Below, piece by piece: positions 1 through 11,092 of a stretch of DNA of 64,000 nucleotides (position 1 is its first letter; every line of letters starts with the position of its first letter). Origin of the DNA: Stachybotrys elegans (lineage: Eukaryota; Ascomycota; Sordariomycetes; Hypocreales; Stachybotryaceae); NCBI GenBank assembly GCA_020746835.1, contig JAGPNK010000001.1, positions 2,790,001-2,854,000 on the forward strand, in the 5' to 3' direction. The notes under the pieces were generated by a model. It was not told where the DNA came from and did no database searches. It saw only the letters and a program-made list of their open reading frames with translations. Made by a program: the position numbers and the translations under genes.

Positions 1-835
1 CTTCATCTGCGAAGAAATGGACTGACTCCCCCCGGCTCGGAAACGAGGTACCTCGCCGGATGGCAGAAGGTACAATCTCGGGTGGCGCCCCTTTGCCCTG
101 GCCCCGCAGCAAGCGCAGCCTTCCCGCGAGTCACTGACTGCCGACACGGTGGTACCGCCCAGGTCATCGCTTCTCAACGTTCCTACATGCGCGCACGTAT
201 CGCATCCATGCATACCCTGGTCCATTCCCCTTACTGGACGTCGTCTCTCCTCTCTCGTTTCCCATGCCTGCGTCCGTGTTTCTTCTTCTCTTCTACTTCT
301 GGTTTCCTGGGTCTCACTCTCTCCTCCCGTTTGCCCTTTCTTGCCTCTCTTCACAGCCGCACGGGTTGCTGTGCATCGTCGCTCTCTTCCACGCCCTGCC
401 GTTGGCTGTTTGTTGACTTTCGACCCTTTACACCTTCGTCACATTCGTCTGGCACGAGAGCAGCGAGGAGTTTATACTTGCATTCGCCCTGGTTCGACCT
501 CGACCGCGCCTCACAACCTTGACTTCGACTTCGACTTCGACTTCGATATCGTCTCACATTCACGCGTCCGTCTTCGCCTTTCGATTTTCCCGCTTGTTTC
601 CATCGGCAGACCGCGTCGCCGCCCGCTTGTCTCATTCTCATCATCGAACCGCGACTTGGCCTTGACCACCTAAACATTGCCAACCTCGCTTTGCCGACAC
701 GAGCTTCTGTTACGTCTTGTGTCTGCTTCTCTTCGTCTTTAGGCCATGTCACTATAACCAACAGCCAAAGCTTCGATAAAGTTTAGCAGTACTATCTTGT
801 TGCGCCACCCATCTGCGCCAACACAGACAGCGACC
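1..835. other. Upstream region and leader of the kelch-type gene
   Basis: No convincing gene is seen. The stretch is pyrimidine-rich on the + strand from about 200 to 800, as in many fungal promoters and leaders. Open frames of 140-175 codons occur on both strands here, but they are low-complexity Ser/Arg/Pro readings of this CT-rich DNA with no recognisable domain. A short tandem repeat lies at 521-547. Confidence 0.5.
521..547. repeat. Short GACTTC hexamer tandem repeat
   Basis: The hexamer GACTTC is repeated a little over four times in the pyrimidine-rich leader region about 300 bp upstream of the kelch-type start codon. It is a simple microsatellite. Confidence 0.8.
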
Positions 836-3076
836 ATGTCGATCCCAGAGCCTCCCGTGTCTTTGGACAACTCGTGTACGGTTATTCACGACAACACTCT
901 TTACTCGTACTCGCCGGCTGGCTTCTTGTCTTTGCGTCTCAACTTGAATGCGGAATGGGAGGTGTTGCCGATGGGAGAGACGGTCACCGGCGCCGTGTGT
1001 GTCGGGACCACGCCTCCTAATGCCGCCGAGGCTGCCTTCTTCCTTGTAGGCGGAGTCTCAGAATCACCCGATTACAACGGCCTCCAGATGTTTACCTATG
1101 CGACTGGTCAATGGGCTGCAATCCCTTCTGCCGCTGAAGTTACGAGGAATAGGCGTTACCACACGGCGGCTTATATCCAGGCCAACAATGCGATTGTTGT
1201 TTACGCAGGTACAATCGACGGCACCCCCGCGCCCTCCTCACAGACCTTCACCATTGGCGCCTCGGCTCCCTACGAGCACAAGGGGGCTGTGCTAGGTACC
1301 ATGGCACCACCACCTGGTGTGTCTCCGCTGCTCCTGAAGTGGTCTGATGCCGACGTCGTTCTCCTCGGTGGTGATCCTGCCAACAACAAGGTCTACTTGT
1401 TCAACCCCAACGCTGGCTGGAGAGATTTCAGCGCGACCCTTGAGCAGCCGCTTAAGGACGTCAGCTCCATGCGAGCCATCATTGTGGATGGTGCAGATGG
1501 CTCAAAGAGTCTCATCGAGTTTGATATGACAGCATCACCAAACACGGTCAGCCGCGTTGTTATACAGAATGCTGAAGGTGGTCCGGTGTTTAATTCTCCG
1601 CCCGTCGAGCGAAGCCTACCGTCGAATCCCCATTCACTTGATCGACGTGACCTGACACTGGATAACTGGCCTGAATACAACAGCACCTTGGCCCCGACCG
1701 AAACCCGTTCCAACTATGCCATGGCTCAGGGTTTGGACAACATGGTCGTCTTCTCTGGCGGCAATAGTGAGCACCCTCTCCGTATCTATGACGTTGAGGA
1801 GAACTCGTGGATGAACGAGGCGGTTATCTTCAACGACCAAGCCCGACTTCAGGCTTCATCTACCGCATCCTCAGTTACATCCACTGTGGCTTCATCAACC
1901 TCCACATCCATCTCTTCTACCATCACAAGCAGTGCTTCCTCGACTTTCACCACGGAATTTGCCTCATCCAGCACCACTGAATCACTGTCTCCAGCTTTTA
2001 CCTCGGATGCGGCCGACTCTGCTTCGGAAGATAACTCCTCGAGTGGACTGTCTACAAACTCGATCCTCGGCATCACTCTGGGTACAATTCTCGGTTTCTT
2101 GGCAGTCCTTGTGGTTGTGCTGCTGCTGCTGAGAAGACGCAAGAGGAAATCCAATCACCCCGAGGCAGCTCGAGCCGGATCCCGCAATGAGAAGCCTGCC
2201 GCTTCTTACAAGAAGGACCTGCCTTCCACCAGCGAGTGGCGAGGCCACCGACAGCAAGGCTCACAGGAATCTTTCTCTTCAGTGGCTATTCTGATGGGTC
2301 GTCTGGGTAACCAGGGAGCCGGTGCAGGACGCAACTCGATGGAGTCTATGCATAAGGATTTCAAGAGTACCATCGGCAAACCCATCCTGCAGGCAAACAG
2401 CCCTGGCTACGTTGCACATGACGAGAAGGGTGTTGCCTTTGCAGCATCCGTCGCCGAGCCACGTCCCCGCAATGGACCTCTACGCACTGAGGATGGCATC
2501 CGCAGGAGTTCTGGATGGAACCGCTACTGGTCCGGCGGAAGTGCACTGCAGATTCTCGGCTTCGGTGGCCCTCCCCAGAGGAACACCATGGTATCTGAGA
2601 GCTCACGCTATTCGGAGCAGCCGTCAAACCACTCCTTCCCTAGGAGGACACAGGACTCGGCAACCGTTCCTCACCTTAACTTCGAAGGCCGACCTGGCGT
2701 CAGCACCGTCAACACTGGTAGCCCAGTCGTGGGACAGCAGCTCAACCTTAAGGAGAGCATGGCGGGCAAAATCGAGCGACCAGTTTCCAAGGCCTCGTCA
2801 GGATACTCTAGTGGAGTTCCCGAGAGCGTCAGTGAACTCTGGGATGCTGCGGAAGGCGACAAGCCTTGGGGAGCCAACCGCGCTCCAAGCAGCGCCTATA
2901 CACCTAGTTTCTACTGGGGCACGCCTCTGGCTCCTGCCGGGGCAGCCTCAAGTTCAAGCAATACCACATCCACCCGACAGGCGGCTTCAGGGGTGAGCAC
3001 CCAGCCTCAGCTTGACAAGGCAGCAACATCAACAGACATGAGCTGGCTCAACCTAGGGGACCAGCCTGGAAGATAA
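836..3076 (+). CDS. Kelch/beta-propeller-like single-pass membrane protein
   Basis: Intronless frame of 746 codons. The start is the ATG at 836 (MSIPEPPVSL), because the open frame reaches back to 797 only through a non-ATG codon. Residues 1 to about 335 have the spaced Gly-Gly and Trp pattern of kelch/galactose-oxidase-like propeller blades (FLVGGVSES, VVLLGGDP, MVVFSGGNS). A Ser/Thr-rich stalk follows at about 338-405, then a hydrophobic segment at about 408-431 (GITLGTILGFLAVLVVVLLLL) ended by RRRKRK. The tail is about 315 residues, Ser/Pro-rich and probably cytoplasmic. Fungal proteins of this layout are thought to sit at the cell surface; the exact role is unknown. The oddity is that the mature-looking sequence begins with no N-terminal signal peptide, so either an upstream exon is missing or the membrane segment acts as a signal anchor. 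Confidence 0.8.
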   Translation: MSIPEPPVSLDNSCTVIHDNTLYSYSPAGFLSLRLNLNAEWEVLPMGETVTGAVCVGTTPPNAAEAAFFLVGGVSESPDYNGLQMFTYATGQWAAIPSAAEVTRNRRYHTAAYIQANNAIVVYAGTIDGTPAPSSQTFTIGASAPYEHKGAVLGTMAPPPGVSPLLLKWSDADVVLLGGDPANNKVYLFNPNAGWRDFSATLEQPLKDVSSMRAIIVDGADGSKSLIEFDMTASPNTVSRVVIQNAEGGPVFNSPPVERSLPSNPHSLDRRDLTLDNWPEYNSTLAPTETRSNYAMAQGLDNMVVFSGGNSEHPLRIYDVEENSWMNEAVIFNDQARLQASSTASSVTSTVASSTSTSISSTITSSASSTFTTEFASSSTTESLSPAFTSDAADSASEDNSSSGLSTNSILGITLGTILGFLAVLVVVLLLLRRRKRKSNHPEAARAGSRNEKPAASYKKDLPSTSEWRGHRQQGSQESFSSVAILMGRLGNQGAGAGRNSMESMHKDFKSTIGKPILQANSPGYVAHDEKGVAFAASVAEPRPRNGPLRTEDGIRRSSGWNRYWSGGSALQILGFGGPPQRNTMVSESSRYSEQPSNHSFPRRTQDSATVPHLNFEGRPGVSTVNTGSPVVGQQLNLKESMAGKIERPVSKASSGYSSGVPESVSELWDAAEGDKPWGANRAPSSAYTPSFYWGTPLAPAGAASSSSNTTSTRQAASGVSTQPQLDKAATSTDMSWLNLGDQPGR

Positions 3077-4053
3077 AAGGCAGATTCCCGACTTATGATG
3101 CAGCGGTCACGACGGCTGCGCAGACACGTCGCTTGCGACTCAGGCACACGCCTACAAACACCAAATACCCAACTTTGATTTCTTCAAGCAATCACTTTTG
3201 TACTCCTTTCTGTATTCCATGAAATGGAGTTTCCGCACTTTCATCTACTTCCTTTCGCGGTTAAGATACCAAGGTCGCACAGGTTCTCGCGCAAAAGCAC
3301 AATCACTCTGAAAATTTCCTTTCACGTCGTCCCCTTTCTCTTCTCGTCTTTCCTTGATCTACTAGAGCTTCGTCTTGCCATCACACATGGATGGTTGTCT
3401 GTCATTCTCGCGTATGACGACCGCAGCCTTGATTTTCTTCTCTTCCTATCTGGACACACCAACCTGTTTTATAGTCCTTGAGACCTTCTCTTCTTTCTCT
3501 CATTGTACATTCTAGATTTCGAAGACTTCTGTCACGGTCTTCATCACGATATCAACACATGCTGATGGACATAATTCATAAATGAGGGGGACAAAGTGGG
3601 CGTGGAAACCCCGGCACAGGCACACAATGCCACCTGGAGAGCCGTTTTGTGGCGGAAGGAGAAGTTCAGGCCAGATTCCCGATCGACGGGCATTGCACTG
3701 GCTGTTTCTTTGTATATATGTGTGAATGGAGGGAGGGGTGTAGTTGGAGGTGGTGGGACGGTAATATTCGCAGAGCGCTCGTTGCCAATAAAAATGTTGA
3801 AAACGTTCTTCTGTCTCTTGTGAAATTATGTTGTAGCACTTGGCTCCCTGCAGCCTGACAGCAGACTATCGCGATAGCAAGTAGGCGTTGCTAGGTCACG
3901 TACTCGTAAAGAGTGTACGGTAGGATTTTCTTGCATTGTGTGTCTTGTACATGAATCACAGAAAGACAACTGAAAATGGAGAAATGCGATGACTATAGAA
4001 TAACGACGTGCCTTCACTATGTATAACTATGATGATCCTGATATCCAATGCCT
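3077..4053. other. Convergent 3' intergenic region
   Basis: Lies between the 3' ends of the kelch-type gene (+) and the MFS permease (-). It should hold both 3' UTRs. Only small frames under 90 codons are present, with no recognisable domain, repeat or RNA. Confidence 0.5.
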
Positions 4054-5794
4054 TTACAACGTATTCCGAAACAAAGGGGAGTTCTCACCCATCTGCAGCA
4101 TCTCGAGCTGTGTAAAAGCCCGATTCTCGGCGTCAGCCTTTTCCTTCTCCTTGCGATAGTTCTCATGCCAAAGCGTTCCGGCAATGACCCAGCAAAGCAA
4201 GAGTCCAGCCACGGAGAAGCCCATGGATGTCTTGAGTCCTATGCTGAAATACGGCGCCTCACTCTCGGTGAAGACAAAAGAGCCGACAAGACCTCCAAAG
4301 GAGCCGACCATGTTGACAAAGGCCAGGCCGACGGCGCGTCTGTGTGAGGTGGCAATGTTGTTGGAGATCCAACTGCCAACCGTCGGGTTCATGGGGAATG
4401 TACCAAACGTGACCATGCACATGCCAACGATGACAGCCACCGAGTGGTTGCCTGGCTGCGTTATGTGTCCGAATATGACGCCGAACCCGATGGTGGCGCT
4501 GATGAATGCCGAGGTGATGAAGATAGAGCGGCACGCTAGAAGGTCCGAGCCCACGGAGAGAGCAATGGTAGAGATGAGACCAAATATATAGGGGATGGTG
4601 CTGAGGAACTGAGACTTTCTCTTCGTGTAGCCCATGCCGACGAGCATGGCAGGTATAGAGAACCTGAGTCCTGTACAGGGATTAGCACACGAGGACATTG
4701 CGATATGATGCCGATGCTTACCATAGTCAGTGGCTAAGCTGAGCAGGGCCATGATGCCCCAGGCCCAGTATCGCCAGTGCCTCATCAGGGACCAGAGATC
4801 CTTGGCTGCGGATGTATTGGCGACGTTGCCGCCATTCTTGATGAAAGCCTGGATCTCAAGATATCGGATCTCGTCCGGCTCCAACCAAGATGAGGACAGT
4901 CTCGGCGTGTCAACCAGGGCGAACGCCGTTACTATGCCGGCGACGATGGTGGCGGTGCCTTCCACGATGAACAGCCATCGCCAGCCAGCGAGCCCGCAGA
5001 TGCCATCCATCTGAGCGATGGCAGCGGCGAGGAGACCAGATGTGATGCCCGCTATAGCCGCGCAGGCCATGAAGAGGGAAAGACGACCGGCCAGCTCATG
5101 AGGTCTGTACCATTGACTGCAGAGGAACAAGGCAGCTGGGTAGTAACCAGCCCTGGAGAGATTTCCTATGTCAGTGTCTGGCGTGAGTGCATGGTGCATT
5201 GAGCAAAGACTCACTCGGCAACACCCAGCATAAAACGCAATGAGAGCAAGCTCCCAAAGCCAGTCGCGCACCCATGGAGCGTCATCGCGGTACCCCATGC
5301 CACAACCAGGAACGCGATGTATCTTGAAGGCCTCTCCAGGCGTTTCACGATCATATTGCTAGGCACCTCTAAGAGCAAGAGTCAGCTTTTGGCGCAGGGG
5401 AACTGAACATTATATATGGACACTCCAACTTACCAAAGAGACAGTAGGGAACGAAGAAGATGGCTAGGATGAGATTGTAATGCGTATCCGTAAGGCCAAG
5501 GTCAACCTTTAGACCCTCAATCTTAGCATTGCCGATGTTGGATCGGTCCAGCTGCGAGAACATGTAGAGGATACAGAGGACCGGCAGCAGACGGATGTCG
5601 ATCTTGGTCCGGACTTTGCGTCGTTGTTGGGTGGTGAAGGCATTGTAGAAGGCCTCGTCATCCTCATCCAGCCCCACGACGAGGTATTTGCCGACAGACG
5701 TGATGCGCTGGCTCTCCGAAGGAGGCTCCTTGTTGTTCTTGATGGAAGCTGGAGAGGACGTTGACGGCCCAGACTCGACCATGCTGGTAGTCAT
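4054..5794 (-). CDS. MFS permease, anion:cation symporter (Dal5/allantoate-like) family
   Basis: Four exons read on the minus strand: 5794-5434, 5368-5215, 5152-4722 and 4670-4054, giving 520 residues. All three introns (66, 62 and 51 nt) have GT-AG ends and join in frame. The first junction restores the family-typical LFEVPSNM segment. The ATG at 5794 gives an acidic, disordered N-terminal tail, then transmembrane segment 1 with QLDRSNIGNAKIEG at about residues 81-94, the ACS-family signature. The remaining segments fit 12 helices with a central loop around residues 260-290. Known members import allantoate, nicotinate, pantothenate, biotin or similar organic anions across the plasma membrane; the substrate here cannot be told. 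There is no neighbouring catabolic cluster. Confidence 0.88.
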
Positions 5795-6141
5795 TTTGCT
5801 GCTAAGATTCAAGGGGGACAAATACAAAGATGCTATCTTTCGCAATGGAAGTTGTGTTGGGGAAGAAAGGACAGGCTCGCTGCTAAATAGAATACCCAGC
5901 GCCACATGCATGTGGTCCATGACAATCTCAGCATCTCATCATGCCCAGGGAGAATGGCAACTATCAAGAGTCACATCAACCTTCAAGCCACCGCGGCACA
6001 TGCCGCAGATAAGAGTGCAAAAGGCTGTATGCATCATGCAAACCCTCGATGACGAAGTGTATACCTTGTATAATGACATAGGGGAATGGCTATTGTACAT
6101 ACAAATAACACAAGGCTGGTGATCAGTGGGGGCAGACGAGC
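5795..6141. other. Intergenic, promoter side of the MFS permease
   Basis: Separates two tandem minus-strand genes. It should contain the MFS promoter and the 3' UTR of the mitochondrial protein. No gene or clear motif is seen. Confidence 0.5.
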
Positions 6142-7389
6142 TTAATTCATACCCTGCATGAACTCAACTCGGTCGAGCAGCATCTGCCGGTAGCCCATGT
6201 ACTCCTTGAGGCCCTCCCATTCGGCGCCGGCCTCCTCGCCGTACCGCCACTCCTCCTTGAAGCCCCATGCGCAGGCAACCTTATCCAGCGCGGCGCGCTC
6301 CTCCTCCCTCAGCCACCGATACCGCAGGGGCGTGCCGGGAGTCCACGTCACTCTCTTCATATGGTCCTTGTTGCTCAGCTTGGCGATAAGACCCATGGAG
6401 CCTGTGACGAAGAAGTAGCCAGAAATGCCTGCGACGCCAATGCCCGTAGCGGTAGTGATGTCCATGGTGTTCTGCCAGAACGAGGCGTACGCCGACGCCG
6501 TGCCGAAAATGCCAAAGGGCAGCGCCGCCAGTGCCATGGCAGGTGCCGTAGTGTGCTTGATGAGCTTCTGGCGCCTGAAGGCGGGCACGCAGTACGCGCT
6601 CTGGATGATGCCGAGCGCCGAGTCGAGGTGCTTGGCCTCGATGGCCGTGTCCAGGGCCATCTCCGCCACGGGGATCTCGATGGCCTTGGCGGCCGCGTTT
6701 GGCCGCTGCTTGATGAAGTGCAGCTCGCCGTTCTTGACGACGGGTTTGGGCTTGCTGGCGTACAGCTCCAGGATGTAGGGCAGCGACTCGGGGCGGCCGA
6801 TCTGCGCCTGGATCTGGACGTAGCGCTCGAGGACCTCGGACGTCATCTCCACGTTGGGGTGGGTGACGACGGTGAAGGAAGCACGGGCAACGGTCTCGAC
6901 GGCCTCGGTGAGCTGGCTGTTTATTGGGATCTTGGCTCCTGTCCTCTCCGCGCCCATCTTGGCGAGTCTCGAGACTGCGTTCATCGTCTGCTGCGTTTCC
7001 CTCCTCACGAGGCCGTGGAGTGCCGTGGCATCGCGCAGGATGACGTCCAGCATGGCGTTCGTCACATGTTGCCCGGGAAGGCCCTTTAGAGAAAGAAACT
7101 TCTCAAGGTTGGTCTCAACCGCGGCTGCGAGTTGCTTCGCACCCGGTACTCTGGGGTTGGCTGGGGCTAGACTGGCATCTTGCGTGCCCTTCTTGACCTT
7201 GGGGGCTGCGGAACTGGTGTGGGCAAGACGAGTTCCCAGAGGAGATGGATTTACGGCTCGCGAAGAGGAGATTCGGGGAGCGACGAGGGTCGATGGGATG
7301 AGGAATGGCCGTGTCGTCGAGGATCGTACAGGGACAGAGGCGCAGACCTGGCATGCTGAGCCAAGCTGGCGTGGAGTGGTTCGTCGCAT
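6142..7389 (-). CDS. Predicted mitochondrial membrane protein of unknown function
   Basis: Single-exon frame of 415 codons starting at the ATG at 7389. The frame stays open upstream, but this start yields a classic mitochondrial presequence: MRRTTPRQLG followed by about 60 residues rich in Arg, Ser, Ala and Thr and almost free of acidic residues. The middle (about 90-270) is helical and mixed-charge. Two hydrophobic segments at about 285-345 (ALAALPFGIFGTASAYASFW and GIGVAGISGYFFVTGSMGLI) suggest a hairpin in the inner membrane. The C-terminus is charged and Trp/Glu-rich. I do not recognise a named family; it looks like a conserved fungal hypothetical. It shares an 839 bp divergent intergenic region with verprolin. 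Confidence 0.75.
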   Translation of the reverse strand: MRRTTPRQLGSACQVCASVPVRSSTTRPFLIPSTLVAPRISSSRAVNPSPLGTRLAHTSSAAPKVKKGTQDASLAPANPRVPGAKQLAAAVETNLEKFLSLKGLPGQHVTNAMLDVILRDATALHGLVRRETQQTMNAVSRLAKMGAERTGAKIPINSQLTEAVETVARASFTVVTHPNVEMTSEVLERYVQIQAQIGRPESLPYILELYASKPKPVVKNGELHFIKQRPNAAAKAIEIPVAEMALDTAIEAKHLDSALGIIQSAYCVPAFRRQKLIKHTTAPAMALAALPFGIFGTASAYASFWQNTMDITTATGIGVAGISGYFFVTGSMGLIAKLSNKDHMKRVTWTPGTPLRYRWLREEERAALDKVACAWGFKEEWRYGEEAGAEWEGLKEYMGYRQMLLDRVEFMQGMN

Positions 7390-8228
7390 CTCGTGCACTG
7401 CGGTAGCTGCGAAAATCAGGCCAGGTTTTTGTATATGTACACTTGGGTATTTCCCAGCAATGGCACGGCGAAACACCGCTGGGATGCGAAGAGCTGAACG
7501 TTGAAGCCGAGTTTGAGGATTAGTGGTAGGTCGAAAAAGGCCTCGCACGGACCACCTGAACGGTTTTCCATTTCCAGACCCTCGCCTAGCCGCCAATCAC
7601 TGTTAAGATGCCTGTAGGTCTCCAATGGACACTCGATAGTGCTCCGTACATTGAATGCTTCAACACGAAGCCGGTGTATTCATGTGCATTAAACTATAGT
7701 ATTTTGCTTCATAACATTCACCCTCAAACCAGCGCACTTTGTCTCCCCCAGTCTTCATTACCTGTTCAGCCCATCCATTGCTCTAGGCTGCAATGGAATA
7801 GATTTAGCGGGGCAGCCCACTAACACACCATTGATTCTAGGCGTTGAGCTGCCTCCACTCCCGTGCAGAGTCGTGCCCGCCCCTGCTGCTGCCGTCACGG
7901 ATGTGCGCCGCATTCACCGGAAGGAACAACCCCCAATGACGAAACCTCGTGCGCGGCCACCGATATCTGGTCATCTTTTGACATCGTGCGTCTGTCCCGC
8001 TTACGACCGCAAAGGCCACGCACAACAACACCTCCACCGTCTTCCATAACAACGAGCTCCCTTCTGCTCGCCTCTCCTAGTCGAAGGCCCAGATTGGGCG
8101 CCGAACCTTTAGGCATCCGTCTTACCGTATCGATTTGTTCCCCTCGCCGCCTCGTTTCGACGGATCCTACAGTAAACAGCACATATCTCAACCACGACAT
8201 ATATACACAAACGTGAAAGGCCGTCGCC
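7390..8228. promoter_or_regulatory. Divergent promoter region: mitochondrial protein / verprolin
   Basis: The only space between two start codons facing away from each other, so it should carry both promoters and leaders. The right half is CT-rich on the + strand, like other leaders in this window. No coding sequence is supported. Confidence 0.5.
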
Positions 8229-9687
8229 ATGCCTCCTCCTCCACCTCCGCCCCCTCCCCCTCCAGGAGGAGGTGGCCCTCCTCCGCCTCCGCCGCCGCCC
8301 CCCGGAGGCATGCCCGCGCGACCACCGGGCAATCGGGTATGCTCAGAGCCGTCTCGGAGCGCTTTCGTCCGCTAACATCTCGCAGGGCGCTCTACTCTCC
8401 GACATCCACAAAGGAAGGGCTCTTAAGAAAACCGTCACAAACGACCGCTCCGCCCCGGCCCTGGCCAAAGAGTCGTCTTCGTCCGGCGGTCCTCCCATGG
8501 GCGGTGCGCCTCCCATCCCAGGCATGGGAGGCGCACCCAAACCACCTGGTGGCCTGGCACCTCCAGTCCCTGGGAACCGAGCTAGAAGCAACAGTGATCA
8601 GGGATCTGGCCAGGCTGCTGCCGCCAGCATGGACGCCGCGCCTCAGCTAGGCGGCTTGTTCGCCGGAGGCATGCCGAAGCTGAAGAAGAGAGGTGGCGGT
8701 GTCGATACCGGAGCCAACAGAGACTCCTCCTATATTCCGGATTCAGAGTCGACAGTTTCTGTCCCGAAGCCTCCTGCATCGTCTGCACCGAAGCCTCCAG
8801 CTCTGCCCTCTGCGGCGCCGCCAGCTATCCCGGGGCGAGGGCCTCCCTTACCGCCACCCGGGGGGATTGGCTCTTTGCGCAAGGTCACTCCCAGCGACAG
8901 TCCCAGAGGAAGCTTTGTAGCTGGGTCCAAGGGCCCGCCACCACCTGTTGGCAAGAAGCCGCCGCTGCCAACTTCCCGAAAGCCGTCTGCCTTCACTTCG
9001 GCTCCTTCAACACCAGCACCACCGGCGCCACCCTCGTCGGCACCGGCACCTCCTCCGCCACCCCCTCCGGGCCCGGCACCAACCGTCTCAGCACCACCGC
9101 CCCCGCCTCTTCCTCCGTCGGGGCCGCCTTCTTCCTCCGCCCCGATTCCATCGGCACCTCCTCCCGTGGCACCTCCGCCCCCCCCGTCCGCAGCGCCCCC
9201 TCGACCCTCAGTATCTCCGGCACCAGCACCAAGAAGCCAGCCTCCACCCCCTCCACCAGCAGCACACAACTCTGCTCCTTCGTTAGCCGTCCAAGCAGCC
9301 ATCCGTGCTGCTGGCCAAGCGTCTCCTGCAGCCGCACCCCCTCCTCCCCCTCCTCCCCCACCGTCTGCAGCCCCCTCACCCCCTACAACCACTTCACCGC
9401 CACCTCCACCGCAGTCTCGTCCTCGAGGTTCGTCTCTCCGCCAGTCCATGCTTGATCCAAGCTCCTTTACGTTATCGGCGAATGGATCCAAGTCGCCAAG
9501 TCTAACACCTACTGGAGCCGGCGCGCTCTCGCCCTCTCCTCACTCAGAGCGCTTCGTCATCAACGATTCGAGATGGCATTTCAAAGATGAGAGCTTATTC
9601 CCCAAACCCAGAGATTTCCGTGGAGGCCAGAAGAAGTACCGTGCTGGGCGTGGAAGTAGTGTACCTCTAGATCTCAGCGCTCTGTGA
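8229..9687 (+). CDS. VRP1: Verprolin / WIP-family actin regulator
   Basis: Two exons, 8229-8336 and 8386-9687, encode 469 residues; the 49-nt intron has GT-AG ends and joins after codon 36. The protein starts with an uninterrupted run of prolines and glycines. It then has a WH2 actin-binding motif at about residues 36-62 (GALLSDIHKGRALKK), a long proline-rich centre with many PPPPP profilin- and SH3-binding stretches, and a C-terminal WASP-binding region (RWHFKDESLFPKPRDF) ending in a basic tail. Verprolin binds monomeric actin and the WASP homologue Las17 to drive Arp2/3-dependent actin patches in endocytosis. The first exon alone carries the N-terminal polyproline, so a start inside exon 2 would lose the complete WH2. 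Confidence 0.92.
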
Positions 9688-10009
9688 AATGTGGCTCTGC
9701 TCACTGAGCCAAAGTCATACACGTGGTGGCCAGCTGTCTGGTGTCGTTGGGTAGGATGTCAGGCAAACCAGAATGGAGGTGGTTAGAGTCTTCATAGTAG
9801 ATATGACACCCGAATGTTCATTGAAAGTTAGCAACAATTCGAATACATTCAAAGAATTCTTAGACGTGACTTCTTTTTTTTGTCAAATGCTCCAGAAGCT
9901 GTAGACCAAGTACCCAGATTTACAAATACTGTTGTTACACAGGGGGTGCGCTGCCCGACAGGATAATGTACAGAAAATGCCCCATATGACATGCTCACAG
10001 CATGAGCTA
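9688..10009. other. Convergent 3' intergenic region
   Basis: Lies between the stops of verprolin (+) and mL54 (-). It holds the two 3' UTRs; a short poly-T run on the + strand at about 9873-9880 is the only feature seen. Confidence 0.5.
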
Positions 10010-10652
10010 TTACATCGACTTGAGGTAGTTGGACTCCTTGATCTTTGCCCTCCTTTCCTCGCGCATAGCCCTGCGCAGCTGCTGTCGCTTGCCTGCAGCC
10101 TCCAAGTTCTCCTCGATGGTGCCGCCCTCGCGTCCGGGCAAGTTGATCGACTGGTGCTGCAGTGGCACCTTGGGGGCCAGAGCCTCGAGGTTGCCCTCGG
10201 CCAGAAGCTTGGCCTCCAACAATCGCTGGCGCTTGGCTGCTGCCTTTCGGACCTTTTTGGATTTTGCTGAGAAGCGTTAGTATGCACGAAGGAACGGCGA
10301 CGCATTGTTGTAGACATCGGGTGAACATACAGAATTCGTCTGCGGCGTCATCGTCTCCGCCATCGGACTTCTTCTGGGTGACCTCGAGACACTTCCACAG
10401 CCACTCGGGATAATCCTCATCCTTCATGGCCACGGGATCCTTTCCGTTCTTGTGGTAGTTCAGGCCATTGAAGACTGTTCCCTCGGGGCATATGGACCGC
10501 TGGACGGCAGGTTGAGGTCGTTCACCAGCCGGGGTAAGGGGCGTCGAGAGAGCGGGTTCGGCCGAGAGGAATCGAGCGGAAGCCGAGAAGCTGCGAGTGG
10601 CATAAATCTGCCGCGAGGCGGCGGTCGCCCTGATGCACCTGGTGCAGAACAT
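10010..10652 (-). CDS. MRPL37: Mitochondrial large-subunit ribosomal protein mL54 (yeast Mrpl37)
   Basis: Two exons, 10652-10331 and 10266-10010, encode 192 residues. The 65-nt intron has a GTATGT donor and a textbook TACTAAC branch site. The first 30 or so residues (MFCTRCIRATAASRQIYATR) are Arg/Ser-rich with no acidic residue and are a presequence. The core CPEGTVFNGLNYHKNGKDPV...DEDYPEWLWKCLE is the mL54 signature. The C-terminal half is highly basic and helical, with KKVRKAAAKRQRLLEAK and RAMREERRAKIKESNYLK. The protein is a structural component of the mitoribosomal large subunit. It is followed on the same strand, about 440 bp upstream, by a complex I subunit, so two mitochondrial genes sit in tandem. 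Confidence 0.92.
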
Positions 10653-11092
10653 GACGGTGGGTGCTTAAGATTTTTGGTTGTGACAGGTTCAAGCACTCAA
10701 ACGCAAAGGGTTCTAGACTTCTAGTGCCCGTAGGACGAGGCTCCAAAGATTTTTTTGGACAAGGGTGGAGACTAGCCAATTGGAGCAGCTTCATTCCTTG
10801 ACCTGTCAGCCTCGCGAAGGACGTGCCCTTTGCGAACCAGAGACCCAAGCAGTGGCATGTGTGTTTGAACAGGAGCTGATTGCTTTGCACGCATCTTTTC
10901 CATGCGATATTCGTTTGAGGTCTTCCAAGTCCGTATATACAGTACATAGTGGCTCAAGTCTAGGGATATGAAAAGGGCCACTGCAACCAGCAATGGTGCT
11001 TAGGATGCGCCATCTCTTCAAATTGTACACCATGTCTATTTCCCATGCTTTCGACACCTGCTCATCGCCTCCTCTTGCCCAATTCCGCTTGT
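10653..11092. other. Intergenic between two mitochondrial genes
   Basis: Should contain the mL54 promoter and the 3' UTR of the complex I subunit gene. No gene is supported. Confidence 0.5.

Noticed and set aside
82..761. Open frames of 136-174 codons on both strands at the left end
   Set aside because: They overlap each other, are Ser/Arg/Pro-rich translations of CT-rich DNA and have no domain; a promoter and leader is the better reading.
8730..9491. 253-codon Gly-rich minus-strand frame
   Set aside because: It is the reverse complement of the verprolin polyproline region; Gly-Gly-Gly arises from CCN codons.
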